A stretch of 64,000 nucleotides of DNA from assembly GCF_044904705.1 (NCBI RefSeq), contig NZ_JADIKL010000012.1, positions 1-64,000 on the forward strand, in the 5' to 3' direction. Both the position numbers and the translations under genes were made by a program. This stretch comes from Rhodanobacter_A agri. GTDB taxonomy: Bacteria > Pseudomonadota > Gammaproteobacteria > Xanthomonadales > Rhodanobacteraceae. Positions within the stretch are counted from its first letter, which is position 1, and each line of letters starts with the position of its first letter. Positions 34,997 through 43,253 of the stretch are shown here, in pieces. The notes beneath the pieces are model-generated. The model did not search any database. It was not told the DNA's origin and worked only from the letters and a program-made list of their open reading frames with translations.

Positions 34997-36265
34997 ATGC
35001 ATATCGTCAAGTCGCTTCTTTGCCTAGCATGCCTGATTACCCTCGCCGGCTGCGTGACTCAAAGTCGCAAGCCGCCGCCCCCCACACTCATCTCGAACAC
35101 TGCACCGGTCGGCTTCGATCCCAGCATACGTATCGTCACCACGGACCGGCGGCGCTTCGCCACCATTTCGCCGCCCATCATCCAGGGATTGCGCCAAGCC
35201 GCACACGGCGGTCCGGTGAATATCCTCGCGCTGTCGGGAGGCGGATCCGGCGGTGCATTTGGTGCAGGTGCCCTTGCCGGCTTGACGCGAGGGCACCAGC
35301 GGCCGGACTTCCAGCTGGTCACCGGAGTGAGTGCCGGCGCCCTGATCGCTTCGTTTGCGTTTTTGGGATCGTCGTGGGACCCCGCCCTGCAGGATGCATT
35401 CGGAGGTGAGCGTAGCGACTTGATCCATTCGCCGAAGACGAGCTTTCTGGCGCGACTTGTTTTCCCCTCCGGCCTGGGAAGCCATGGTCGGCTTTATGAG
35501 CTCGTGGACCACTTCGTCACGCCGCGGATGATCGCTGCCGTGGCGGCCGAAACCGCGAAGGGTCGAAGGTTGATTGTCGCCACGACCGATCTCGACAAGC
35601 AGGAAACGGTGCTTTGGGACATGGGCGCCATTGCAGCGCACGGTGGCGATGCGGCCCGGAAGCTGTTCCGTGATGTGCTTGTCGCCTCCGCAAGCGTGCC
35701 GGGCATGTTCCCGCCGGTGATCATCCATGTCAGCGACGGGGTTCATGCCTACGACGAACTGCATGTGGATGGCAGCGTGACCACGCCGCTGTTCATCACC
35801 CCGCTGGTCGCCGACGTCGTCTCGACGAGTCTCGATCAACTGAACGGGGCGAACGTGTACGTGATCGTCAACAGCCAACTGGCCAGCCCGCCTCGTGAGT
35901 CGTCGCTTGAGACCCCCGAACTTCTCGGCAGGAGCTTCTCGGCACAACTGATGTACAAGACGAAGGAAACGCTTGCCCTGGTCGACAGCGTGACCCGAGA
36001 GCACCACATGCGGCTTCGGGTTACGGTGATACCCGCAGACTATCCGGGTCACAGCTTTGCCGATTTCCGTCCGGAGAGCTTGCGGCGGCTTTTCGATTAC
36101 GGCGCCGATTGCGCCGCTCGCGGACTGTTGTGGGCAACCATTGAACAAGGGATTCAACGCGACCGGGCTGCCATCAACGGCAGTCTGCATGCTGCCGCGT
36201 CATGTCCGGGCTCGATCACCACGTCATCCGGAGCTGGTCATGCCATGCAGGTGCCCAGTCGCTAG
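34997..36265 (+). CDS. Patatin-like phospholipase lipoprotein
   Basis: 422 residues. N-terminal lipoprotein signal with lipobox LAGC (Cys19). The patatin domain has the oxyanion loop LALSGGGSGGAFGAGAL, the nucleophile Ser112 in TGVSAGALIASF and the catalytic Asp in HVDGSVTTPLF. It should be a membrane-anchored serine lipase/phospholipase acting in the periplasm or at the outer membrane. It follows pagL by 163 bases on the same strand; both act on envelope lipids, so a joint role in envelope remodelling is possible. The last 30 residues are low in structure-forming content. Confidence 0.87.
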   Translation: MHIVKSLLCLACLITLAGCVTQSRKPPPPTLISNTAPVGFDPSIRIVTTDRRRFATISPPIIQGLRQAAHGGPVNILALSGGGSGGAFGAGALAGLTRGHQRPDFQLVTGVSAGALIASFAFLGSSWDPALQDAFGGERSDLIHSPKTSFLARLVFPSGLGSHGRLYELVDHFVTPRMIAAVAAETAKGRRLIVATTDLDKQETVLWDMGAIAAHGGDAARKLFRDVLVASASVPGMFPPVIIHVSDGVHAYDELHVDGSVTTPLFITPLVADVVSTSLDQLNGANVYVIVNSQLASPPRESSLETPELLGRSFSAQLMYKTKETLALVDSVTREHHMRLRVTVIPADYPGHSFADFRPESLRRLFDYGADCAARGLLWATIEQGIQRDRAAINGSLHAAASCPGSITTSSGAGHAMQVPSR

Positions 36266-36336
36266 GTGCAGCTCGATTGGCAGGTCGAGAGTCAGGTTTC
36301 TTGCTGCAGATTTCCCGCGAAAACGCGCACCGGCGC

Positions 36337-37080
36337 TTAACCGACGCGATACTGACCGCCATCCACGACGATGGCCTGCCCGGTCATGAAGGCCGCATCG
36401 TCGCTGGTCAGGAACAGCACCGCGCCGGTGATGTCTTCGGGCTCGCCCAGTCGCTTGATCGCCTGCTGCTCCCAGGTCGAGCGCTTCTGCTCATCCGATT
36501 GCGCTGCGGTCGCCAGCGTATTGATCAGGCCGGGCAATAGCGCGTTCGCGGTGATGCCATCGCTGGCGACATCGTTGGCCAGCCCCCGCATGAATCCGAT
36601 GATCGCCATTTTCGACGCGATGTAATGGCTCATGCCGGGTATGGCCAGACCCACCATGTTCGACGAGATGCCGACAAAGCGGCCCCACTTCTTCTTCCTC
36701 ATCGCCGGCAGGAAATACTTCGCGCTGAGGAAGTGCGAGTCCAGGTTCGTGGCCATCGTCCTTCGCCACGTCGGCAGGTCCAGCTCGTCGATCAGCCGAT
36801 TGGGGAAATAGCCCGCGTTGTTCACGACGATATCGACGTCGCCGATCTCACGGCTCTGCAGAAATACCGAACGCCAATCCTCTTCCTGCGTGACGTCGAG
36901 CTGCAGCGCGAATGCGTTCGAACCGATTTTTCCGACGGTGGCGTTGGGGGGCGTGAGATCGGTCGCGATCACTCGCGCCCCGCGTTTTGCCAGTGCCATG
37001 GCGATCGCTTGACCGATGCCCTGCCCCGCGCCGGTCACCAGTGCGGTCCGTCCTTCATGGGTTTGCGTTGAGCTGCTCAT
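36337..37080 (-). CDS. Short-chain dehydrogenase/reductase (SDR)
   Basis: 247 residues, classical SDR length. Cofactor motif TALVTGAGQGIGQAIAMALA, NNAG motif in DIVVNNAGYFPNRLID, catalytic Ser in GISSNMVG and the YxxxK pair in HYIASKMAII, and a C-terminal MTGQAIVVDGGQYRVG. It would reduce or oxidise an alcohol/carbonyl with NAD(P)(H); substrate unknown. It starts three bases after the stop of the preceding reductase gene and is the third gene of a doxX-reductase-SDR operon divergent from a LysR gene. Confidence 0.9.
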   Translation of the reverse strand: MSSSTQTHEGRTALVTGAGQGIGQAIAMALAKRGARVIATDLTPPNATVGKIGSNAFALQLDVTQEEDWRSVFLQSREIGDVDIVVNNAGYFPNRLIDELDLPTWRRTMATNLDSHFLSAKYFLPAMRKKKWGRFVGISSNMVGLAIPGMSHYIASKMAIIGFMRGLANDVASDGITANALLPGLINTLATAAQSDEQKRSTWEQQAIKRLGEPEDITGAVLFLTSDDAAFMTGQAIVVDGGQYRVG

Positions 37081-37083
37081 GAC

Positions 37084-37683
37084 TCAGGCCTGCTGATGGA
37101 TCAGGCTGTGCATCGTCAGCGGGCCACCGAACTGTTGCAGCAAACCGCCTTCTGCAAGACGGCCCAGGGTGATGGGACTGAAGCCCAGCAAGGTGGCGAG
37201 CGAGGCGACCTGCTCGTTGGCATCGGCGTGGTCGCCGGAAACGAAGATCGTGCGATGGCCGTCGCTGCGGCGCGGCTCATCCGCGAGCACCGCCGCCGGC
37301 AGCGTGTTGAACGCCTTGACGACCTTGGCACCCTTGAACTGCGACGCCACGACCTGGCTGGAGGGACGCCCACCCAGATCCAGCGGCTTGAAGGCAGGAA
37401 ACTCGATCGCGTTGGTGGCATCCACCACGATCTTGCCGGTCCAGTCACTGCGCAACTTGGCGACCTCCTCCGTCGCCCCGAACGGGACGGCGAGGATGAT
37501 CACGTCTGCATTCAGTGCATCGGTGATTTCTGTAGTGCTTACGGCAGGAGCGAAGGCTTGCACAGCATCCTTCAGCGAGGCCGGTCCACGACGATTGGCA
37601 ATCACGGCCTTGATCTTGCTGCGGGCGAACTGCTTGGCGAGGGCGCCGCCGATGGCGCCCGACCCGATGATGGCGTAGCTCAT
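37084..37683 (-). CDS. NADP oxidoreductase, coenzyme F420-dependent-type Rossmann protein
   Basis: 199 residues from ATG 37683 with GGGAG seven bases upstream. N-terminal nucleotide-binding motif YAIIGSGAIGGALAKQFA, then VIILAVPFGATEEVA, VVDATNAIEFPAF and KVVKAFNTLPAAVLADEP, all typical of the F420_oxidored/ProC-like family. Bacteria without F420 use such proteins as NADPH-dependent reductases of unknown substrate. It sits between doxX and an SDR gene in one operon; the LysR regulator across the gap is the likely controller. Confidence 0.85.
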   Translation of the reverse strand: MSYAIIGSGAIGGALAKQFARSKIKAVIANRRGPASLKDAVQAFAPAVSTTEITDALNADVIILAVPFGATEEVAKLRSDWTGKIVVDATNAIEFPAFKPLDLGGRPSSQVVASQFKGAKVVKAFNTLPAAVLADEPRRSDGHRTIFVSGDHADANEQVASLATLLGFSPITLGRLAEGGLLQQFGGPLTMHSLIHQQA

Positions 37684-37726
37684 GAGATGTCTCCCGATGG
37701 ACTGATGATGGAATGGGTGTGAGGTA

Positions 37727-38191
37727 TCAGCGTGACTTGCCGTCGAGGCTGAGCCGGCCTGCGCCATTGACCGTCAGCAGCAGGAAGGCGCCGGTTATCG
37801 ACACGTTCTTCATGAACATGATCATCTGGATCTGATCGGCCAGGTGGGTATGGAACGTGAGTGCCGTCAGCAAGGTAAAACCGGCGAGCAGGAACGCCAC
37901 TACCCGCGTCTTCCAGCCGAAGGCGATGGCCAGGCCGCCGAGCAGCTCGGTGGCAATCACCACCGGAAGCAAAGCGCCGGGAACGCCCATGGCGGACATG
38001 TAGGCCATGGTGGCGGTGTAGGCGCCGATCTTGCTCAGGCCAGAGAGCACGAACAACGATGACAGAAGGATGCGGCCGCCGAGTTCGGCGGTATCGCGCA
38101 GCGTGACGCGGGAGGACGTGGTGCTCGTGTCGGTTTTCGTGGGAACAAATTTCGTGTCGGTCTTCGCGGAAGCAAAGGTGGAAGCGTTCAT
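37727..38191 (-). CDS. DoxX family membrane protein
   Basis: 154 residues from ATG 38191 (GGAG ten bases upstream). A hydrophilic Thr/Lys-rich N-terminus of about 35 residues precedes four membrane helices (GRILLSSLFVLSGLSKIGAY, LLPVVIATELLGGLAIAFGW, VVAFLLAGFTLLTALTF, VSITGAFLLLTVNGAG). The motif FVLSGLSKI is typical of DoxX. Family members are linked to thiosulfate/quinone oxidation or to stress by reactive electrophiles, but most are uncharacterised. First gene of the operon doxX-reductase-SDR. Confidence 0.88.
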   Translation of the reverse strand: MNASTFASAKTDTKFVPTKTDTSTTSSRVTLRDTAELGGRILLSSLFVLSGLSKIGAYTATMAYMSAMGVPGALLPVVIATELLGGLAIAFGWKTRVVAFLLAGFTLLTALTFHTHLADQIQMIMFMKNVSITGAFLLLTVNGAGRLSLDGKSR

Positions 38192-38248
38192 GGCGATCTC
38201 CAGTGGGTGGGTGAAACGGTGGAGACATGCTAAGCATCCCGGATTGGC

Positions 38249-38280
38249 GGATAAATAGCTCTTCATGGCAATATTTATCC
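38249..38280. promoter_or_regulatory. Perfect inverted repeat in the lysR/doxX divergent promoter
   Basis: GGATAAATA (38249-38257) and TATTTATCC (38272-38280) are perfectly complementary, separated by 14 bases. It lies 58 bases before doxX and 20 bases before lysR, the classical place for a LysR-type operator that controls both the operon and its own gene. Confidence 0.7.
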
Positions 38281-38299
38281 CGTCATACAGGACAATCCA

Positions 38300-39229
38300 A
38301 TGGACCGATTCCTCTCGATGCAGGCATTCTCGAAAGTGGTCGAAGCCGGCAGCTTCGTGCGCGGCGCGGAGAAGCTCGGCATGTCGACCACCTCGGTGTC
38401 ACGGCTGATCGCCGAGCTCGAAGAGCACCTCGGCACGCGCCTGCTGCAACGAACGACGCGCCGGCTTCACCTGACGGATGCCGGCCACCGCTTCATCGAA
38501 CGCGCTACGCAATTGCTGACCGATCTGCAGGAAGCGGAAGCCGAGGTCGGTTCGGCCACGACGACACCTCGGGGGCGGCTGCGCATCAGCGTGCCGCTCT
38601 CGTTCGGCGTTCGCCATCTGGCCGACCTGTTTCCCCGCTACCGCACGAAGTACCCGGAGGTGGAACTCGAAGTGCATGCCACGGATCGTCGCGTCGACCT
38701 GATCGAGGAAGGCTTCGATCTCGCCCTGCGCCTATCGCTGGAGATTCCGCCCACCTATGTGGCACGTCCGCTGACGGTGGTGCGGCTGGCGGTTTGCGCG
38801 GCTCCCGGTTATCTCAAACGCCACGGCACGCCACGCACGCCGCAGGAGCTGGCGGAACACAACTGCCTGACACTGCCGAGCGGAGGGTTCGAGGGTCGCT
38901 GGCCGCTCGAAGGCGCGGACGGCGTCGTCACCATTCGCGTTCACGGAGACTTCCGTGCCGACAGCGGTGACCTGCTGCGCAGTGCTGCGCTGGCAGGACA
39001 AGGAATCGTCATGCTGCCCACCTTCATCGTCGGCGACGATCTGGCGCGCGGCGACCTGGTGTCGCTGCTGCCGAAATGGCGACCGCCGCATACCGACGCC
39101 CTGATCATCTACCCGACGCGTCGATTCGTGTCCGCGAAGGTCCACACGTTCACGGAGTTCCTGCAACAGGAGTTCGCCGGCGATCCCCCGTGGGACCGTT
39201 GGATGACTACCCACGATAACGGTCGTTAA
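38300..39229 (+). CDS. LysR-family transcriptional regulator
   Basis: 309 residues. N-terminal winged helix-turn-helix FSKVVEAGSFVRGAEKLGMS then TTSVSRLIAELEEHLGTRLL; C-terminal substrate-binding fold with GRLRISVPLSFGVRHLADLF. Close in style to the AaeR/CrgA-like LysR subgroup that often governs quinone- or aldehyde-responsive reductases. It diverges from doxX-reductase-SDR over 108 bases holding a perfect inverted repeat, so it very probably controls that operon in response to a small effector. Confidence 0.92.
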   Translation: MDRFLSMQAFSKVVEAGSFVRGAEKLGMSTTSVSRLIAELEEHLGTRLLQRTTRRLHLTDAGHRFIERATQLLTDLQEAEAEVGSATTTPRGRLRISVPLSFGVRHLADLFPRYRTKYPEVELEVHATDRRVDLIEEGFDLALRLSLEIPPTYVARPLTVVRLAVCAAPGYLKRHGTPRTPQELAEHNCLTLPSGGFEGRWPLEGADGVVTIRVHGDFRADSGDLLRSAALAGQGIVMLPTFIVGDDLARGDLVSLLPKWRPPHTDALIIYPTRRFVSAKVHTFTEFLQQEFAGDPPWDRWMTTHDNGR

Positions 39230-39333
39230 TCACCATGATGTAGCAGCTACACACCCCGCGGTTGCGCGAACCGGCAATCAACATAGTTCCAGCGCACAGA
39301 ACCTTACGCAGTGAGAACGTACGGCAGTAAGCG

Positions 39334-39969
39334 CTACGACGGGCGCTCGAGGTCCTTCATCACGCGCATGTTCAAACCGGTCAATTGAGGACTAGCAAGG
39401 TGATCGGCACCTACGAGAAACAGACAGCGCGAGCGTGAGGGATTCCCGGCGGTCGCCGCTGTGATGTTTTGGGCCATGGTCCTGTTGCGCACGGCCATCT
39501 GGTTCCCCCGCCCCTGGAGGGTGCATTCGTCATCGACCAGGTGCACGCGCACACCGCGTTGCACCGCCATTTCGATCAACCGCACCATGGTGGCTGGATT
39601 CCCTTCGGGACGTTGCTCGTGACGGTCGTACCGAAAGAGGGCCAAGCTCCACTCTTCCTTGAATCGGGCCCAGTGTGCGTTCGTACGGATGTCGGTACCG
39701 GCCAGACTGTTCAACCACGCGCCCAAGGTCGCGTGGCCCCCGGCTGGCGGATGCGAGTCAAATGCCGTGGCAATGGGCATGTCGGCGATCTCCAGGAACA
39801 AGTCATCCACTCGTCCGGCCGCGATCAAATTGGCCGCCAGTCCGCGCCCATGCGGATTGTCGTGACTTTCCCCAATGATCAGACCGGCGGCGGTGACGTC
39901 GTCCATCGCTTGAAGGCGTCGATCGCGAATGGGTCCTGCCAACGCTTCTGCCGAGAATCCTTTGGACAT
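39334..39969 (-). CDS. ChaN/TraB-like protein of unknown function
   Basis: 211 residues with GGGGGAG before the ATG at 39969. The motifs LIIGESHDNPHGRGLAANLI (GExHD near 33-37), RNRTMAQNI and LFLVGADHLASPQL follow the order of conserved motifs in the ChaN/TraB/EreA superfamily of haem-binding or metal-dependent hydrolase-like proteins. Unlike ChaN it has no lipobox or signal sequence, so it is probably cytosolic. It stands alone, converging on the LysR gene. Substrate unknown. Confidence 0.6.
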   Translation of the reverse strand: MSKGFSAEALAGPIRDRRLQAMDDVTAAGLIIGESHDNPHGRGLAANLIAAGRVDDLFLEIADMPIATAFDSHPPAGGHATLGAWLNSLAGTDIRTNAHWARFKEEWSLALFRYDRHEQRPEGNPATMVRLIEMAVQRGVRVHLVDDECTLQGRGNQMAVRNRTMAQNITAATAGNPSRSRCLFLVGADHLASPQLTGLNMRVMKDLERPS

Positions 39970-40103
39970 GGTCTCCCCCTTGGAAAGGAATCAGACGACC
40001 CACTCCGCATACTACAAAAGACATGTCGATAGGGCTCGGCCGCCCTCACGGAGCCTTCTTGGGATGTAGCTGTCCCCTACTCCTCCGGCGCCTCTATCTC
40101 GGG

Positions 40104-41324
40104 TCACTGAGCCACCTGGTACTCGGATGGCAGATTCACCGGTCGATAGTCCGGTAGTCGCTCGATCCGCTCAAATACGGTTCGATGGATGAATGCTCCT
40201 TCCGGGATGACGCGCGGCTCAGCGCACGGCAAGTACCATCCGAGCACCGAACGGCGCTGCTTCCACTCCCGCCACTTGGACTTCTTGGGTAACCATTCGA
40301 GGGGCTTCCATCCGGCAGTCATCGACACGTGTAGTTTTGCCGCTGCATCTGGCTCCACATATGTATGGTTGCTGCCCTTCCTTGGGCGGCCAAGAACGAG
40401 ATGATTCACCATCGCACGATGGATAAGAAGGCCTTTGGCATGGGCCTCTTCGATCATCCAAAGAAGTGGATACTTTGAAAGGCCACTTTCGGACTCGGGA
40501 TAGCCTCCGCCAACATCGGCGTGGACGCCTGCGAACCAAACCTGAAGGATATCTTGAGGAATTTCCGAAGCAGGAATAAAGGGGACCGGTCGATAGGGTT
40601 GCCCCTCCTTCCAGGCATTCAATCGAAACATTCTCCTGCGCTCATCAATCGCCATCGCATGTCGGAAAGTCTTGACGCTTGAATTCGTCCGCGTGAAGCG
40701 CAGTGTTTGCAGGTCAGGCAGAAACGTGTCCTTGCGGGGAATGATGACTGAAGCAACGGTATCCCATACTCCCACAAACTCGATACGAATCGTCTTGCCA
40801 CCAGCGACACGGCTGAAATGCCAAGCATCCTCAAGTTCTGTACTTAGGCCTTCGTTGCCAGTTCCAATCTTGTCGCTCTCGGATTTTCCAGGACTTGCGC
40901 GGTGGCTGTCGGCGCTCGATTTCTTGAAAGCCGTCAGAGCGTATCCGGCCAGATTGAGTTGATCAGGCCGCAGAAGACCTATCACATGGAGAAAAGCCGC
41001 GAGAACGCGAACCGTGTAGGCGCCGCGGCTGAACCCGAAGAGCCAGACTTTGTCGCCCTTCTCGTAGGTTTGGCTCAAGAAGCGGTAGGCGCCCAGTACA
41101 TCGTCATCGAGCCCATAGCCAGTTACTAGACCAAATACACCTCGTGCCTTTTGCTTGAAGCGTTGCCAAGCGTTCTGCTGGCCAATGGTCCCTATGCCCG
41201 GACTGTAATAAACGCGTTGACGATCGCCCTTTTCGAGAATTCGGTACAGCTTGAGCACGTTCGAAATGGTGTTATCAATCTGATTGCCGGTGCCGTCACA
41301 GCAAATGACAATATTTTTCGGCAT
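40104..41324 (-). CDS. DUF2235 alpha/beta-hydrolase (Tle1-like lipase domain)
   Basis: 406 residues. Begins NIVICCDGTGNQIDNTISNV, the standard DUF2235 opening, and has the nucleophile elbow LFGFSRGAYTVRVLAAFLH and the WFAGVHADVGGGYPES motif holding the catalytic Asp/His region. Members include phospholipase effectors (Tle1) of type VI secretion, but many are not linked to secretion. No VgrG, PAAR, Hcp or immunity-like lipoprotein gene is adjacent here, so an effector role is not supported by context. A GGGGGG tract lies six bases before the start. Confidence 0.85.
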   Translation of the reverse strand: MPKNIVICCDGTGNQIDNTISNVLKLYRILEKGDRQRVYYSPGIGTIGQQNAWQRFKQKARGVFGLVTGYGLDDDVLGAYRFLSQTYEKGDKVWLFGFSRGAYTVRVLAAFLHVIGLLRPDQLNLAGYALTAFKKSSADSHRASPGKSESDKIGTGNEGLSTELEDAWHFSRVAGGKTIRIEFVGVWDTVASVIIPRKDTFLPDLQTLRFTRTNSSVKTFRHAMAIDERRRMFRLNAWKEGQPYRPVPFIPASEIPQDILQVWFAGVHADVGGGYPESESGLSKYPLLWMIEEAHAKGLLIHRAMVNHLVLGRPRKGSNHTYVEPDAAAKLHVSMTAGWKPLEWLPKKSKWREWKQRRSVLGWYLPCAEPRVIPEGAFIHRTVFERIERLPDYRPVNLPSEYQVAQ

Positions 41325-41539
41325 TACGCCCCCCTAAAGCTCTACGCATCGCGCGGCTGGCTAGCGCCTACCTGAAACGCCGTGGCGTTCGGTCCCCAAA
41401 CACCGCTTGAGCAGACTGGCCTTTGGCCGCGCGCTTTTGCCGTCATGCACCCGTATCCACCATTTAGGACGCCATCGCCTGACAGGTCGGGTGGTGGTGG
41501 TATCGTCGGCGATATCTCCTCAATCAGGGTCGTTCAGCC

Positions 41540-42019
41540 ATGGACAAGGGGACGTATTCCAGGTTGCTCGTGGACGCCATCGGCAAGCGTTTCCCAGATA
41601 CCGCAGCGGATATCCGAAGCCGCGTAAGGCTGACCGATCTGAAGGGTAATTCCCCCGAAGCAGTGCTTATGACGACCGACCTGCTGGAGTCGATGATCGT
41701 ACTCCCGCTTCGAGCGCATTTCGACATCCTGGATCGACTCGCTCCCCAGATTCTCGGCATCGGTCCCGAAGACAACATGCTGCTGCGGTTCGATGCTGGC
41801 ACGCCAGACGAAGACGGGCATACGCTTCCACTAAGCCCCGCGGTGCTGGTCACCGAGCGAGCAAGCGTGGAAAAGGCCTTGCTGATTCTCGAAGAGGCAT
41901 TACGGGATATCCGCAACGCTTTCGGCCCACCCACTTCGACACCTACCGAAGGCACGCCAAGCAACCCCTCGCCTGGCGGTCTGGAGCGCGAGCTGGTTTT
42001 CGGCGACATATATGCCTAG
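41540..42019 (+). CDS. Unrecognised protein, first gene of an overlapping two-gene unit
   Basis: 159 residues, no signal or membrane segment. The N-terminal 60 residues are helical (YSRLLVDAIGKRFPDTAADI, SPEAVLMTTDLLESMIVLPL), a helical block follows near 105-130 (TERASVEKALLILEEALRDI), and the rest is a Pro/Ser/Thr-rich linker (PPTSTPTEGTPSNPSPGG) ending in ELVFGDIYA. I do not recognise a family. It overlaps the next gene by eight bases, so the two products are made together and perhaps act together. Predicted as a small helical partner or adaptor by position only. Confidence 0.6.
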   Translation: MDKGTYSRLLVDAIGKRFPDTAADIRSRVRLTDLKGNSPEAVLMTTDLLESMIVLPLRAHFDILDRLAPQILGIGPEDNMLLRFDAGTPDEDGHTLPLSPAVLVTERASVEKALLILEEALRDIRNAFGPPTSTPTEGTPSNPSPGGLERELVFGDIYA

Positions 42020-42755
42020 AAACGATCTGGACGAGGTCATCCGTGCAGCCACCGCCGCCATCGGGGATGCAGCCGATCGATTCGCCGATGCCGGCGTTGA
42101 CGACGCAACGCTGAACGACAAGGGCAAGGTATATGAAGCCTGGATCCTGCTGGCACTGGGTGCGGACCTCAGCGAGCTGCTGCAGGGCCGGGCCGCCTGG
42201 TATACGGGCAGCTACCAGCCGGTACGGCGAGGCGAGCGTATCGTGTTTCGCGGATCGCCAGCCAAGCTGCGGCGCAAAGGCGGCCAGGCGCCAGGTTTCC
42301 TCATGCTCGAAACGCCGGACGGCACCGCCTTCGAGCTGCACAATTCGCTGCAGTTCACCGGTGCCAGCCAGGTAGATCACGAACTGGACATCTGCTTGCT
42401 GCACAAGCAAGACCGCGAAGCCTGGGTGGCAGGCGCTGCCAGCTTGCCGCACCTGGTTGGTCTGGAGCTGAAATGCCACACCAGCGCGATCTCGCTGCCA
42501 CTGGTGCGCCAGGCGGCGCTCACCCGCATCGACTTGTCGGCCAGCCATGGCGGGCACGGACACGCCTTCATCTACCATGGCTTCGTCACCTTCAGCAGCC
42601 TGAGCGAAAGCGGGCGAACCCTGGCTCAGTATTACCAACTCGACGTGTTCGAAGGGATCGGCGAAGAGCTGACCAACCCAGCGTCTGCCTTCACGCGTGT
42701 AGCGTCCCTGGCTGAGGCCATCTTCGAATGGTGGAAGACACACCGTGCAGACTGA
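42012..42755 (+). CDS. Unrecognised protein with a PD-(D/E)XK nuclease-like motif set
   Basis: 247 residues, starting inside the previous gene. In the order expected of a restriction-endonuclease-like fold it has an early helix with Glu (NDKGKVYEAWILLALGADL), a beta strand ending in Asp (SQVDHELDICLLHK, about 120-130), an E-x-K strand (LVGLELKCHTSAIS, about 152) and a following helix with Gln/Arg (LVRQAALTRIDL). A C-terminal helical region closes the protein. I know no named family for it. If the fold is right, it would be a metal-dependent nuclease or a DNA-binding relative, perhaps a host-defence component; the assignment rests on motif reading alone. Confidence 0.5.
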   Translation: MPRNDLDEVIRAATAAIGDAADRFADAGVDDATLNDKGKVYEAWILLALGADLSELLQGRAAWYTGSYQPVRRGERIVFRGSPAKLRRKGGQAPGFLMLETPDGTAFELHNSLQFTGASQVDHELDICLLHKQDREAWVAGAASLPHLVGLELKCHTSAISLPLVRQAALTRIDLSASHGGHGHAFIYHGFVTFSSLSESGRTLAQYYQLDVFEGIGEELTNPASAFTRVASLAEAIFEWWKTHRAD

Positions 42756-43253
42756 GCCGGCGGGACGTTCAATCGACGATAACGAAACTTCCGTGCAGGT
42801 TGACCGGCGGTTACGCGGCGGCGGCGATTGTGCGCTCGAACACGCTGTAGCGTCATCGAACAGCATGCGTGCACGCCCGCGGTGCGGGCGATAGCTCAAC
42901 GGAGCCCAGCCATGCCGCGACGCGTCCGGCGTGGAATCGGCACGTGTTCGAGCAGGCGCCACCACGGGTGCGCATTCAGTCAAGAATTTGGTGTGATGCA
43001 CCGTATGCGTCTTAAGACACATAACGGAGCGTCGCCGTTTAGCTACCCCCGATAGCCAACCCTGAATCACCCTGCCCAACATTGACCGTGTGCGCGGGTC
43101 GGTGTGGCCATCGAGCTACCGCCGCTTCCAGAGTTCGCCACCTGCCCCGCCTGATAGGCGGCCTGTTGTCCTGTTCCGGGTTTCGGCCACAGTCGGTCCC
43201 TGGGCCGCGAGACCCACTTGTGTACTTAGTACTCTCACGTGTACTGTGTACGC
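42756..43253. other. Intergenic region between the nuclease-like gene and the TetR regulator
   Basis: About 500 bases with no credible gene on either strand. It ends in the palindromic TetR operator at 43222-43251. Open frames that cross it on the minus strand run antisense through the gene at 42012-42755 and have no recognisable protein features. Confidence 0.5.
43222..43251. promoter_or_regulatory. Twin palindromes at the tetR promoter
   Basis: GTACTTAGTAC (43222-43232) and GTACTGTGTAC (43241-43251) are two 11-bp sites of the form GTAC-N3-GTAC with centres 19 bases apart, ending two bases before the tetR ATG. They are well placed for autorepression of the tetR/lnt-like operon. Confidence 0.6.

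Noticed and set aside
40104..41324. DUF2235 gene as evidence for a type VI secretion cluster
   Set aside because: No other T6SS component is encoded in the flanking 20 kb.
41943..43082. 379-codon open frame on the minus strand opposite the nuclease-like gene and the following gap
   Set aside because: Considered because the plus-strand gene is unrecognised, but the plus frame has a coupled start and ordered motifs, while the minus product is rich in Arg/Ser/Cys and featureless.
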